Source of the DNA: Paenisporosarcina sp. TG20
GTDB taxonomy: Bacteria; Bacillota; Bacilli; Bacillales_A; Planococcaceae
Direction of reading: 5' to 3'
Length of the DNA stretch: 48,352 bases
Assembly: GCF_000286315.1 (NCBI RefSeq)
Contig: NZ_ALJG01000360.1
Location: 1 to 48,352 of the forward strand
Part shown: positions 8,294 through 15,597 of the stretch, piece by piece
Layout: each line of letters opens with the position of its first letter
Position numbering within the stretch: the first letter of the stretch is position 1
Translations under genes and position numbers: made by a program
Notes under the pieces: model-generated
Told to the model about the DNA's origin: nothing
Seen by the model: only the letters and a program-made list of their open reading frames with translations
Database searches by the model: none

Positions 8294-9235
8294 TTAGCCA
8301 TCTCTCCTATTTTTTCCACTCAACCGCATTGGAATAGTTATTGAACGTATTCGTTCCATAATACGAGCGGCTTTTACAAGCTCTCGTTCTCCTTTACTTG
8401 AATAAGCTAAATGTTCTTCTAATCCATCGTAATCGAAGTTCGAAGTAATAAATGTCGGCAAATTCTCTGCCATTCTGTAATGTAATACGGTCCCTAATAT
8501 CTCATCGCGAGTCCATGTTGACAATGTTTCAGCACCCAAATCATCGAGCATTAGTACAGGTGCTTTTTTCACGTAATCGACTTTCTCTTGAAGGGATTGA
8601 TCTTGAATTGCATGTTTCATTTCGCGTAAAAATTCTGGAACATATACTAGTACCGTTTTGATTTTTTCTTCTGCAAGCTCATTGGCAAGTGCACCTAATA
8701 CATAGGATTTCCCTACTCCAAACTCTCCATAAATATAAAATCCTTTAGCAGGCAATTTACCAGTTGTTTTTACTTCTTCCATAAAAGTATTCGCAGCAGT
8801 TCCAAGATTAATTCGAGTATTGTGATCATATATAACTGTTGATAGTCTTGCTTTTAGTACGTCTTTTGGCATATGCATACTTGAGATCATTGCAGACACT
8901 TCTCGGCGCTCGTCTTCAACTATTTTTTGTCGACAACGTGCATAATCAAGCTCAATAAATCCACGAATCATCGTCAATTGAGGAACAAAACCTTTCATTA
9001 AGTTTTGACAGTTTGCGACGTTTTCACATGTTTCACAATCATGATTTTGTGTTGTATACTCATATAATTTTACAAGACCCCGATCAACAACTTCTTTGTT
9101 AACAGAATCTGCATTTTCAGCTAAGAATGATTGAACTCCAGTATCTTCAAGAATTTCATTTTTCATTTTTTCATAACGCTCAGAGAATGCAGATGCATTC
9201 ACTACACGTTTTAATGTTTCACTTATTGGTTCCAC
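8294..9235 (-). CDS. dnaI: Primosomal protein DnaI, helicase loader
   Basis: DnaI is the AAA+ ATPase that loads the replicative helicase DnaC at oriC and at restart sites together with DnaB and DnaD. The 313 residues contain an N-terminal helicase-binding domain with clustered cysteines (CETCENVANC, and a later CRQK) that bind zinc in B. subtilis DnaI, then Walker A GEFGVGKS (about 168-175), Walker B VLMLDDLGAE, a sensor region TSNFDYDGL and the C-terminal arginine-rich end. Its start overlaps the dnaB stop by 17 bp, so the two are translationally coupled. Confidence 0.95.
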   Translation of the reverse strand: MEPISETLKRVVNASAFSERYEKMKNEILEDTGVQSFLAENADSVNKEVVDRGLVKLYEYTTQNHDCETCENVANCQNLMKGFVPQLTMIRGFIELDYARCRQKIVEDERREVSAMISSMHMPKDVLKARLSTVIYDHNTRINLGTAANTFMEEVKTTGKLPAKGFYIYGEFGVGKSYVLGALANELAEEKIKTVLVYVPEFLREMKHAIQDQSLQEKVDYVKKAPVLMLDDLGAETLSTWTRDEILGTVLHYRMAENLPTFITSNFDYDGLEEHLAYSSKGERELVKAARIMERIRSITIPMRLSGKNRRDG

Positions 9236-10619
9236 TAGTTTTCGCCTGCCCCTCTGTTACGCCGAGTTTTTCAAGTAACTGCTGTTTTTTAACTTCCCAA
9301 TCTTCCGTTACTTCATTCTCAACAGATTGTTTTGTTGACCGTGTTTCTTTTGCTTTGTAAAACCACTCCGGTACTTTTTCATCACGTGTATTTTTACGCT
9401 TATAAGGTGCTGCTGTTTTTGGTTTATTTTGCCACTCAATATATTGATCATGTTCTTTTCTTGAAATAATTATGGCTTGCTCAGCAGTTTGAACATTTTC
9501 TCTTTGCCAATGCGCTGCAATTTTATGAACATAGTTTTTATTTAATTTCATTTTAGCGCGAATTAGTACAAATTGTAGCAGTACATTCACAACAGCTGGG
9601 GTAAATCCATATTTAAAAATAAGTTCGTTTGCTAAATCTACTTCTACCGGTAGTGGTTCCTTATCGTTTGATAAGTCTCTTAACACTTGTAAAGGTGGGG
9701 TCTCTTCTAAGTATTTTATTAGTAATTGATCCTTAGAAACTTTAACTTCTTGAGAATTCACTTCATTTTGCTGACCTGAATTTTGAGTAAGTCTTGGTGG
9801 TTTTGAAGAAATGGACAGTTTGTAATAATCGGAAGCCGTCTTTTTCAGTCGCTCATCAGTAATTCGATTTTGATCATCAATAGCCATCATCAAAACTTTT
9901 TGCATGTCAATTGGACTTAGCGAATAAAGAAATGCAACCTTTGCTATCATCTCTTTAACAGGTAACGTGAGTATATTAGAAGGAATCATTACCTCAGATA
10001 ATCCTGATTTTAATAAGTCAAAATCGAAATTCATTGAATAAAATGGCAACTTTTCTGGACGATGTGATTGATCATCAATTTGAGTACTATCAAAAATATG
10101 CCCTAGTTTTGTGTAGTCATGATTGCTTTTAAAAACATCTTGCAGGTCTCTCGAAACGTTTTCGTACTCACTCTGTAAAGCTTGTTTTTTTACAAATCGC
10201 TCTCTGACACGGAGATATGCTTTCTCATGGATAACACTGTATAATGAAGTAGCTAAAATAGGTTCACTAAAAAAAGAAGAAGCATCTAGTGGAGCGATGA
10301 CTTCGTAAATAAACATCCGTCTATCTTGATAATCTTTTTTCCATGTTTTCATCAATCCAATAGCTTCGAGAGCTACACGTGCATCAAAGATTTTCTTAAG
10401 TGACATATTTAAAATATCCATTAAATAATAGTGTGTCATTTGTTCAGTTATATGGCCTTCAGATTCTGCCCATAACGTATAGTATAGGCTCATCGCATCT
10501 GAACCAATAATTGGTTTATACAACATTGTGACAAGTTGACGATCTGTGTCAGCAAGCGGATATGGCATTTGGATGATGAAACTATCTACTGGTTGAAGTT
10601 CTTTAAATAAAAATTGCAT
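9219..10619 (-). CDS. dnaB: Replication initiation and membrane attachment protein DnaB
   Basis: DnaB (the Bacillus protein, not the helicase) works with DnaD and DnaI to load the replicative helicase and tethers the origin to the membrane. The 466-residue protein starts with the winged-helix DDBH1 region (PLADTDRQLVTMLYKPIIG) and has a C-terminal DDBH2-like part with the conserved LPVEVDLANELIFKYGFTP and NKNYVHKIAAHWQR. The charged tail (about 400-466) is low-complexity. It follows nrdR by 22 bp and overlaps dnaI, the same order as in B. subtilis. Confidence 0.94.
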   Translation of the reverse strand: MQFLFKELQPVDSFIIQMPYPLADTDRQLVTMLYKPIIGSDAMSLYYTLWAESEGHITEQMTHYYLMDILNMSLKKIFDARVALEAIGLMKTWKKDYQDRRMFIYEVIAPLDASSFFSEPILATSLYSVIHEKAYLRVRERFVKKQALQSEYENVSRDLQDVFKSNHDYTKLGHIFDSTQIDDQSHRPEKLPFYSMNFDFDLLKSGLSEVMIPSNILTLPVKEMIAKVAFLYSLSPIDMQKVLMMAIDDQNRITDERLKKTASDYYKLSISSKPPRLTQNSGQQNEVNSQEVKVSKDQLLIKYLEETPPLQVLRDLSNDKEPLPVEVDLANELIFKYGFTPAVVNVLLQFVLIRAKMKLNKNYVHKIAAHWQRENVQTAEQAIIISRKEHDQYIEWQNKPKTAAPYKRKNTRDEKVPEWFYKAKETRSTKQSVENEVTEDWEVKKQQLLEKLGVTEGQAKTSGTNK

Positions 10620-10641
10620 TGTAACATCGCCATCCTGTTCC

Positions 10642-11112
10642 TTACTTGTTGTCTACTGAATTCTTCTTTAATAATTCTTTTAATTCATCTATAAATACAT
10701 TGACATCTTTAAATTGGCGGTAAACTGAAACGAATCGTACATATGCCACTTCATCAATCTTCGCCAAACGATCCATGACCGTTTCACCAACATTTTCAGA
10801 TTTAACTTCTGAATTGCCTAGACGTCGTATATCTTTTTCAATTGAGAATACAATTTCTTCAAGTACACCTAGTGATATCGGACGTTTCTCACAAGCTCGA
10901 AGAAGCCCTCGCAATATTTTTTCATGACTAAATTCTTCACGTGATCCATCTTTTTTCACCACAATTAGCGGCATTTCTTCAACTTTTTCAAATGTAGTAA
11001 AACGATTACCACATTCTTCACATTCTCTTCTTCTGCGAATTGATTTATGGTCGTCAACGGGTCTAGAATCGACAACCCGTGTTCCATTATATTGACAAGC
11101 TGGACATCTCAT
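10642..11112 (-). CDS. nrdR: Transcriptional repressor NrdR
   Basis: NrdR represses ribonucleotide reductase genes in response to (d)ATP. The 156 residues have the N-terminal zinc ribbon with [17 protein letters not shown] and [16 protein letters not shown] (two CxxC pairs), followed by the ATP-cone (about 46-136) containing [20 protein letters not shown]. Length and sequence are typical. It leads the operon nrdR-dnaB-dnaI. No nrd gene is present in this window, so its targets lie elsewhere. Confidence 0.97.
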   Translation of the reverse strand: MRCPACQYNGTRVVDSRPVDDHKSIRRRRECEECGNRFTTFEKVEEMPLIVVKKDGSREEFSHEKILRGLLRACEKRPISLGVLEEIVFSIEKDIRRLGNSEVKSENVGETVMDRLAKIDEVAYVRFVSVYRQFKDVNVFIDELKELLKKNSVDNK

Positions 11113-11180
11113 AGTTTTATCTCCTGAACTTCGATTCGTTTTTTATCTTCCTATTATAACAAAAAAAGAACATAAAATCG

Positions 11181-11209
11181 AAAAAGCAGAGGAATATCTC
11201 CCTCTGCTT
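11181..11209 (-). terminator. Terminator of speD
   Basis: Minus-strand stem AAGCAGAGG / CCTCTGCTT (11184-11192 with 11201-11209) followed by a T run, about 20 bases after the speD stop. Confidence 0.85.
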
Positions 11210-11230
11210 ACTCAAATTTCAATTTAGTTG

Positions 11231-11623
11231 TTATGCATGTGCCGTTACAAGTGGTTTTTTTACTGTAACAGGACCCATACCACGAGAAATTTCAGTCATT
11301 TCACGAGTTTGTGATCCAAGAGCATCTGCAATATATTTAGCAGCAATTGTAGGATCTATTTCACCACAGGTATATACATCGATACTTGCGTAACCGTGTT
11401 CTGGAAAGCTGTGAATAGTTAGATGTGATTCTGAGATGATTACAACTCCACTTACACCTTGTGGTGCAAATTTGTGGAATACTACTTCACGAACTTCTGC
11501 TCCAGATTTAAGTGCTGCCTCAACAAATGTACGCTCGATAAAGTTTATATCGTTTAATTTGTCGAATTCACATTCCCAAAGTTCTGCAATTACATGACGC
11601 CCTATTGTCTCCATTGTTTGCAT
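11231..11623 (-). CDS. speD: S-adenosylmethionine decarboxylase proenzyme
   Basis: SpeD decarboxylates S-adenosylmethionine to supply aminopropyl groups for spermidine synthesis. The 130-residue proenzyme is of the short bacterial type. Self-cleavage is expected between Glu65 and Ser66 in [17 protein letters not shown], producing the pyruvoyl group on the new N-terminus. Other conserved parts are [11 protein letters not shown] and DVYTCG. The ATG (11621-11623) is preceded by a GGGGG Shine-Dalgarno (11633-11637) nine bases away. It is a single-gene unit with its own promoter, long leader and terminator. No speE gene is in the window. Confidence 0.97.
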   Translation of the reverse strand: MQTMETIGRHVIAELWECEFDKLNDINFIERTFVEAALKSGAEVREVVFHKFAPQGVSGVVIISESHLTIHSFPEHGYASIDVYTCGEIDPTIAAKYIADALGSQTREMTEISRGMGPVTVKKPLVTAHA

Positions 11624-11753
11624 GGTTTGTTTCCCCCTTTTAATTGAATTTAAGAAATTTCAAGAATTTCTTAAAGTCGACTACCACGGGGGAAAGTTAG
11701 TCCAAAGAGATCCTAACCCTTTAAGTAGTCAGTGCGCAAATTTAAAGTACACG
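11624..11753 (-). promoter_or_regulatory. Structured speD leader with anti-Shine-Dalgarno element
   Basis: The predicted transcript has about 130 untranslated bases. The minus strand holds an outer stem GACTAC / GTAGTC (11725-11730 with 11679-11684), an inner stem GTTAG / CTAAC (11713-11717 with 11696-11700), and an 11-bp hairpin (11665-11675 with 11649-11659) just before the SD. The leader segment TTTCCCCC (11688-11695) is exactly complementary to the SD region GGGGGAAA (11630-11637). This arrangement suggests translational control. I cannot match it to a named riboswitch family. Confidence 0.6.
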
Positions 11754-11759
11754 AATCAC

Positions 11760-11788
11760 ATTATAAGATGAATTCAATAAAAATGCAA
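11760..11788 (-). promoter_or_regulatory. Sigma-A promoter of speD
   Basis: TTGCAT (11783-11788), 17-bp spacer and TATAAT (11760-11765) on the minus strand; start expected near 11753. Confidence 0.78.
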
Positions 11789-11852
11789 GAGTTTCATTTT
11801 TTAAAAAAGCTGATGTCTTTTTTGTAGTGCTACTAAAACATATATACTTGAG

Positions 11853-11877
11853 AAAAACCGGGCATAGTGTGCCCGGT
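11853..11877 (-). terminator. Orphan intrinsic terminator
   Basis: Minus-strand stem ACCGGGCA / TGCCCGGT (11857-11864 with 11870-11877) followed by five T. No gene on the minus strand feeds into it; it could end an unrecognised transcript or be left over from a lost gene. Confidence 0.6.
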
Positions 11878-11954
11878 CTTAATAAGCATTTACTAATGAT
11901 TTAAGTATCAGCTTAAGGAATAAGATAGCCTTCTATTTAAATCTAGTGATTTCC

Positions 11955-12030
11955 GTTATATGCGGACGCTTTCCGCGGGTGGTCCGTGAACCTCCTCATC
12001 CCAAGCTCCGAGGCTACTGAAAAAGTCTTA
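11955..12030. repeat. Dispersed repeat copy A (GCGGACGCTTTCCGC family)
   Basis: Contains TTCCGTTATATGCGGACGC and CTTTCCGCGGG, the core phrase seen again near 19085-19110, 22030-22060 and 22690-22730. It ends in ACTGAAAAAGT (12016-12026), the complement of a motif that recurs beside other copies. Confidence 0.7.
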
Positions 12031-12068
12031 CCAGTATAGTCAAGATTAATTTTTCCCTATAATACCCG

Positions 12069-12168
12069 CTTCAGCGCTTTGTGGATGCCTCCCGCGAGTA
12101 GCCAGGCAGAAGATCACTGCCAGTCTTCTCGCTTCGGCTACCACTTGAAATGCGCCTACGCTGGTTCT
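12069..12168. repeat. Dispersed repeat copy B (same unit as at 36536-36627)
   Basis: Starts CTTCAGCGCTTTGTGGATG and contains CAGTCTTCTCG, GGCTACCACTTG, GCGCCT and CTGGTTCT. The same blocks occur in the same order at 36536-36627, so the two are diverged copies of one element. Confidence 0.75.
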
Positions 12169-12216
12169 GCCTAACCATATGGAAGACATCTAATACAGTA
12201 CAGTGTATACAAAATA

Positions 12217-12264
12217 CTAGCGATCTTTTCCTTGAATTATTGAGGATAGGATCGCTAGTTTTTT
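12217..12264 (+). terminator. Orphan plus-strand intrinsic terminator
   Basis: Stem CTAGCGATC / GATCGCTAG (12217-12225 with 12250-12258) with inner TCCT / AGGA pairing, followed by TTTTTTAT. No plus-strand gene precedes it. Confidence 0.65.
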
Positions 12265-12432
12265 ATAATTACACACTGTTTCGCCTGGGGTTTCTGGAAC
12301 GTTTGTAAATTATAAAGACAATTAAAGGTGTCTTTTCAAATGTTTTTTAGAAATTTCCACAAAAAATGAAGAAAATGCATTATCTTGCCAGTAAATTAAT
12401 AATGTTCGGTGCTTTTATACTGGAAATTCTGT

Positions 12433-12549
12433 TGAGCAAATGCTCAGTTGGAAAATTTGGTACCCAAGTTGGAAAAATGGACAGCCAAGTTGGAATTTTG
12501 GGACTCCAAGTTGGAAAAATCACGTTCCAAGTTGGAATAGAGAAAATAT
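12433..12549. repeat. Array 1: five 21-bp units with AAGTTGGAA core
   Basis: The core AGTTGG begins at 12446, 12467, 12488, 12509 and 12530, an exact 21-bp spacing. Most units start AAGTTGGAA, then an AT-rich stretch and about nine variable bases usually ending CC, so each junction forms the small palindrome CCAAGTTGG. A TGAGCA-AA-TGCTCA palindrome (12433-12446) sits at the left end. A related pair of arrays is at 36662-36870. Confidence 0.85.
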
Positions 12550-12639
12550 GGAAATTGAATTGAAGAAGACTTCAACTATATAAAGAAAGAGGAGCCTATC
12601 CTCAATAAAAATTGAGAATAAGCTCGCTCTATTTGATTG

Positions 12640-12730
12640 TAGAAACTTTTTCAGTGGTCTCGCAAGCTCCTGCGGGGTCTCACTTGGACTCGCTTTCCTG
12701 CTGGAGCATCGCCTTTCACTACAATCATTC
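12640..12730. repeat. Dispersed repeat copy C
   Basis: Begins with ACTTTTTCAGTGG (12645-12657) and continues into CTCCTGCGGGG and a CGCCTTTCACTACAATCA end that resembles the CCTTCCACTTCAATCA end at about 19120. Confidence 0.6.
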
Positions 12731-12882
12731 ACCCAGCTTGGAAATTCTTCTTTTTCAATTAAATAAGTTATAAACTTCTATAATTAGATGATCAAAAGTC
12801 AACTAACATGAGAAAAACCGTTAAGCGAGAGTATCACCTCAATGTCAATGTTAATCTCCATTATCTATTTTCTCTTCTACCT

Positions 12883-12927
12883 AAAAAAACTCCTTACTGC
12901 TTTAAATTTAAGGCAGTAAGGAGTTTT
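12883..12927 (-). terminator. Terminator of gapB
   Basis: A 15-bp stem (12886-12900 with 12913-12927; arm AAAACTCCTTACTGC) followed on the minus strand by seven T. Nearly symmetric, so it could also stop plus-strand transcription. Confidence 0.88.
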
Positions 12928-12986
12928 AAAATCATTTTAAAGAAGTGTGGCAGCTAATAAAGAGGAGTTTTTTGAAAACCTATTCT

Positions 12987-13991
12987 TTAAAGTAGAGAAC
13001 CAACTTTTTTCGTTAAATCTACTACTCGAGCTGAGTAACCCCATTCATTATCATACCAAGCGAGAACTTTTACTTTACGTTTCCCCATTACAATTGTCGT
13101 TAAACCGTCAATAATTGCAGAGTGTGGATTTGAGCTGAAATCAACTGATACTAATGGTTCTGTAGTAAACCCAAGTATGCCTTTCATTGATCCTTTTGAA
13201 GCATCCATAAATGCTGCATTTACTTCTTCCACTGTAACATCAGTGTTCAAGTCGACGACAAGGTCAATTAATGAAACGTTTGGTGTAGGTACTCGTAATG
13301 CGAGACCATGTAACTTTCCTTTTAACTCAGGTAAAACTTCTGCTATTGATTTTGCAGCTCCTGTTGAAGTAGGAATAATCGATAGTGCGCAAGCTCTAGC
13401 ACGACGTAAATCTTTATGTGGATTATCAAGATTATTTTGATCATTAGTATATGAATGTACTGTTGTCATTAAACCATTATCAATGCCAAATGTATCATTC
13501 AACACTTTAGCTACTGGTGCTAAACAGTTAGTTGTACAACTTGAATTCGAAATAACATCATGTTCATTAATGTTTAATTGATCTTCATTTACTCCCATAA
13601 CAATCGTAACGTCTTCATTTTTTCCAGGTGCTGTTAAAATAACCTTCTTGGCACCTGCTTGTAAATGTAGTGCAGCTCTTTCACGTTCATTAAATTTCCC
13701 AGTTGCTTCAATGACAATATCAATGTTCATTTCTTTCCATGGTAACTTCAACGGGTCACGATCGTTCACTAGTTGAATGCGCTTACCATTTACGATTAAA
13801 GCCTTCTCTTCGACAACAACATCCCCATAAAATGCTCCGTGATTTGTGTCATACTTAATTAAATGTGCTAGCGTTTCTGGTGGATAAGTTGCATTAATTG
13901 CCACTACGTTTAGATCATCTTGAAGAATTGCCTGTCGAAAAACCATACGCCCTATACGACCAAAACCATTAATTGCTATAGAAGCTGTCAT
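12987..13991 (-). CDS. gapB: Glyceraldehyde-3-phosphate dehydrogenase, gluconeogenic GapB type
   Basis: GapB runs the GAPDH reaction in the gluconeogenic direction, preferring NADP(H) in B. subtilis. The 334 residues have the N-terminal Rossmann motif INGFGRIGRMVFR, the catalytic SSCTTNCLAP, and the C-terminal WYDNEWGYS. INATYPPETLAHLIKYDTNH resembles B. subtilis GapB rather than the glycolytic GapA. I start at the ATG 13989-13991, preceded by GTAGGAGG seven bases away; the upstream in-frame extension has no family similarity. Upstream of speD as in B. subtilis, but separated from it by about 1.3 kb and a terminator. A CcpN-like box covers its probable -10. Confidence 0.94.
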   Translation of the reverse strand: MTASIAINGFGRIGRMVFRQAILQDDLNVVAINATYPPETLAHLIKYDTNHGAFYGDVVVEEKALIVNGKRIQLVNDRDPLKLPWKEMNIDIVIEATGKFNERERAALHLQAGAKKVILTAPGKNEDVTIVMGVNEDQLNINEHDVISNSSCTTNCLAPVAKVLNDTFGIDNGLMTTVHSYTNDQNNLDNPHKDLRRARACALSIIPTSTGAAKSIAEVLPELKGKLHGLALRVPTPNVSLIDLVVDLNTDVTVEEVNAAFMDASKGSMKGILGFTTEPLVSVDFSSNPHSAIIDGLTTIVMGKRKVKVLAWYDNEWGYSARVVDLTKKVGSLL

Positions 13992-14041
13992 AAAAAATCC
14001 TCCTACAAATATGTTATACTGTTGCACAAAATCCTTTAATT

Positions 14042-14052
14042 AGTATAGCACA
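14042..14052 (-). promoter_or_regulatory. gapB promoter -10 with CcpN-like box
   Basis: The minus strand reads TGTGCTATACT, an extended -10 (TGCTATACT). As I recall the CcpN consensus (TRTGHYATAYW), it fits at all eleven positions. In B. subtilis CcpN represses gapB and pckA on sugars by binding over the -10. The -35 is weak. ccpN itself is not in the window. Confidence 0.6.
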
Positions 14053-14106
14053 TTTTTTTCAGAAAAACGGGATATAGAAATGTTCTATTTTTCAGAAATC
14101 GGGACA

Positions 14107-14697
14107 TTAAACGTCCCACTCTTCTAGTATACGCATTAATTGATCCTTTGACTTCTGGATAGATTCATTATTATAAATGATGGCATCTGCACCTTTTTCT
14201 TTTTCTGAAATTGGCAATTGTGTCTGTATTCTAGATTTTGCTTCTTCTATTGATAATGAATTCCGTTTCATTAGTCGTTGGAGTTGTATTTCCTCAGTAA
14301 CTGAAACCACCAGTATTTTATCCACAAAATGTTGGAGTTTACTTTCAAACAGTAAGGGGATATCCATTACCATATCCTTTTCTCCACTTTGCAAAATTTC
14401 ATCACGCATTCGTAACATTTCAGTACGGATAGCCGGATGTATCAATTCATTTAATTGTTTCCTTATTTTGGGGTTATGAAAAATAAGATTGCCCAGAGAC
14501 TCTCGATTCAAAGTTCCGTCAGAATTAATCACTTCATGTCCAAATACTCGCTCAATCTCTTGTAAAGTTTTAGTCCCGGGTTCAACGACTGATCGTGCAA
14601 CCAAATCTGCATCAATGATTGGAAAACCCATTTCTTTTAACATAGCTGAAATTGTACTTTTACCACTCGCTATACTTCCTGTTAAGCCAATAATCAT
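14107..14697 (-). CDS. coaE: Dephospho-CoA kinase
   Basis: CoaE performs the last step of coenzyme A synthesis, phosphorylating the 3'-hydroxyl of dephospho-CoA. The 196 residues begin with the P-loop GLTGSIASGKST (about 4-15), then PIIDADLVAR, HPAIR, and a DIPLLFES segment typical of the family. Length is normal. It is 15 bp downstream of mutM. B. subtilis has ytaF between these two genes; it is absent here. Confidence 0.96.
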   Translation of the reverse strand: MIIGLTGSIASGKSTISAMLKEMGFPIIDADLVARSVVEPGTKTLQEIERVFGHEVINSDGTLNRESLGNLIFHNPKIRKQLNELIHPAIRTEMLRMRDEILQSGEKDMVMDIPLLFESKLQHFVDKILVVSVTEEIQLQRLMKRNSLSIEEAKSRIQTQLPISEKEKGADAIIYNNESIQKSKDQLMRILEEWDV

Positions 14698-14712
14698 CTA
14701 CTGATCATCCTT

Positions 14713-15585
14713 TTATTTTTGACATGAAGGACAATACCAAGAGTTTCGTCCCCCAAGTACAAGTTGTTTTGTCGGGATACTACAGACCGGACATTGTTTC
14801 TTACCGTACATTTGCAAGCGATCTTGCATACCACCCGCTTCGCCGTTGATGTTTCGATAGTCTGAGATAGAGCTGCCTCCTGCTAAAATACTTTCATTTA
14901 GCACATCTACTACTTTATGAAAAAGTGCTATAAGGCGTTTTTGGCTAATACGCTTCACTTTTCTCGCTGGGTGAATATGCATATTATATAAAGCTTCCGT
15001 AGCATATATATTGCCACATCCAGAAATCACTTGCCCATCCATAATAGTTTCTTTAATAGATTTATTTTGGTATTTCGGAAGATTTGCCATATCTAGAAAA
15101 TTATTCAATGCAGGTTCATCAAAAGGTTCAGGAGCCATTAATAATAATGGGGGAAATTGTTCTTCTGATTGAAGTAAACGCATTTCACCAAATCGTCTAA
15201 TATCCGTATAAACCAATAGCATATCGTCATTTAATTTAAATATGACATGTATATGTTTTCTATATTTCTCTTCAGAAATTTCGTGAGTTTCGTGAACATA
15301 AAACCAAGCACCAGTCATTCCTAAATGTGTTACCAATAAAATACTTTGTTGATCTTTTTCAAGGTAAAAGTAAATATATTTAGATCGCCTTACAATTTGA
15401 ATAATTTTCGCATCTTCTAGTGCTTCCTTGAAATGTATGAGTTCGGTTCCTTTTATGATAGCTTGTTTCCCTGCTTGACGAGACGTTTCTAATACAGAAG
15501 AAATCGTAACAAGTTTAATTGTCTTTCCAGTAGCTACAGGTTTGAGGGAGTTTACAACCCCCTCGACTTCTGGTAATTCAGGCAC
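14713..15585 (-). CDS. mutM: Formamidopyrimidine-DNA glycosylase
   Basis: MutM (Fpg) removes 8-oxoguanine and formamidopyrimidines and nicks the abasic site. The 290 residues begin MPELPEVEGV, giving the catalytic Pro2 and Glu3 after removal of Met. The H2TH region includes ISGCGNIYATEALY, and the C-terminal zinc finger has CPVC and CPSC pairs separated by 16 residues. It follows polA by 12 bp, so repair polymerase and glycosylase are in one operon with coaE. Confidence 0.97.
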   Translation of the reverse strand: MPELPEVEGVVNSLKPVATGKTIKLVTISSVLETSRQAGKQAIIKGTELIHFKEALEDAKIIQIVRRSKYIYFYLEKDQQSILLVTHLGMTGAWFYVHETHEISEEKYRKHIHVIFKLNDDMLLVYTDIRRFGEMRLLQSEEQFPPLLLMAPEPFDEPALNNFLDMANLPKYQNKSIKETIMDGQVISGCGNIYATEALYNMHIHPARKVKRISQKRLIALFHKVVDVLNESILAGGSSISDYRNINGEAGGMQDRLQMYGKKQCPVCSIPTKQLVLGGRNSWYCPSCQK

Positions 15586-15597
15586 AGTTTTGCCCCC

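Larger units (their letters stand above)
11789..12882. other. Gene-free accessory stretch with hairpins and repeats
   Basis: About 1.1 kb between the speD promoter and the gapB terminator with no convincing gene on either strand. It holds an orphan minus-strand terminator, several dispersed-repeat copies, a plus-strand terminator, a 21-bp periodic array, a further hairpin (about 12592-12626) and one of the recurrent ACTTTTTCAGTGG motifs. It looks like a landing zone for small repeats. Confidence 0.7.

Noticed and set aside
8159-8344. Plus-strand frame of 61 codons overlapping the end of dnaI
   Set aside because: It runs over the dnaI terminator and the dnaI 3' end on the other strand and has no SD.
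12366-12563. A 65-codon plus-strand frame with a QVGxxxx heptad-like repeat, which could be a repeat protein gene
   Set aside because: No Shine-Dalgarno precedes the ATG, and the pattern comes from a 21-bp DNA repeat. Related arrays at 36662-36870 use 20-bp steps that would break a reading frame, so a DNA-level function is more likely.
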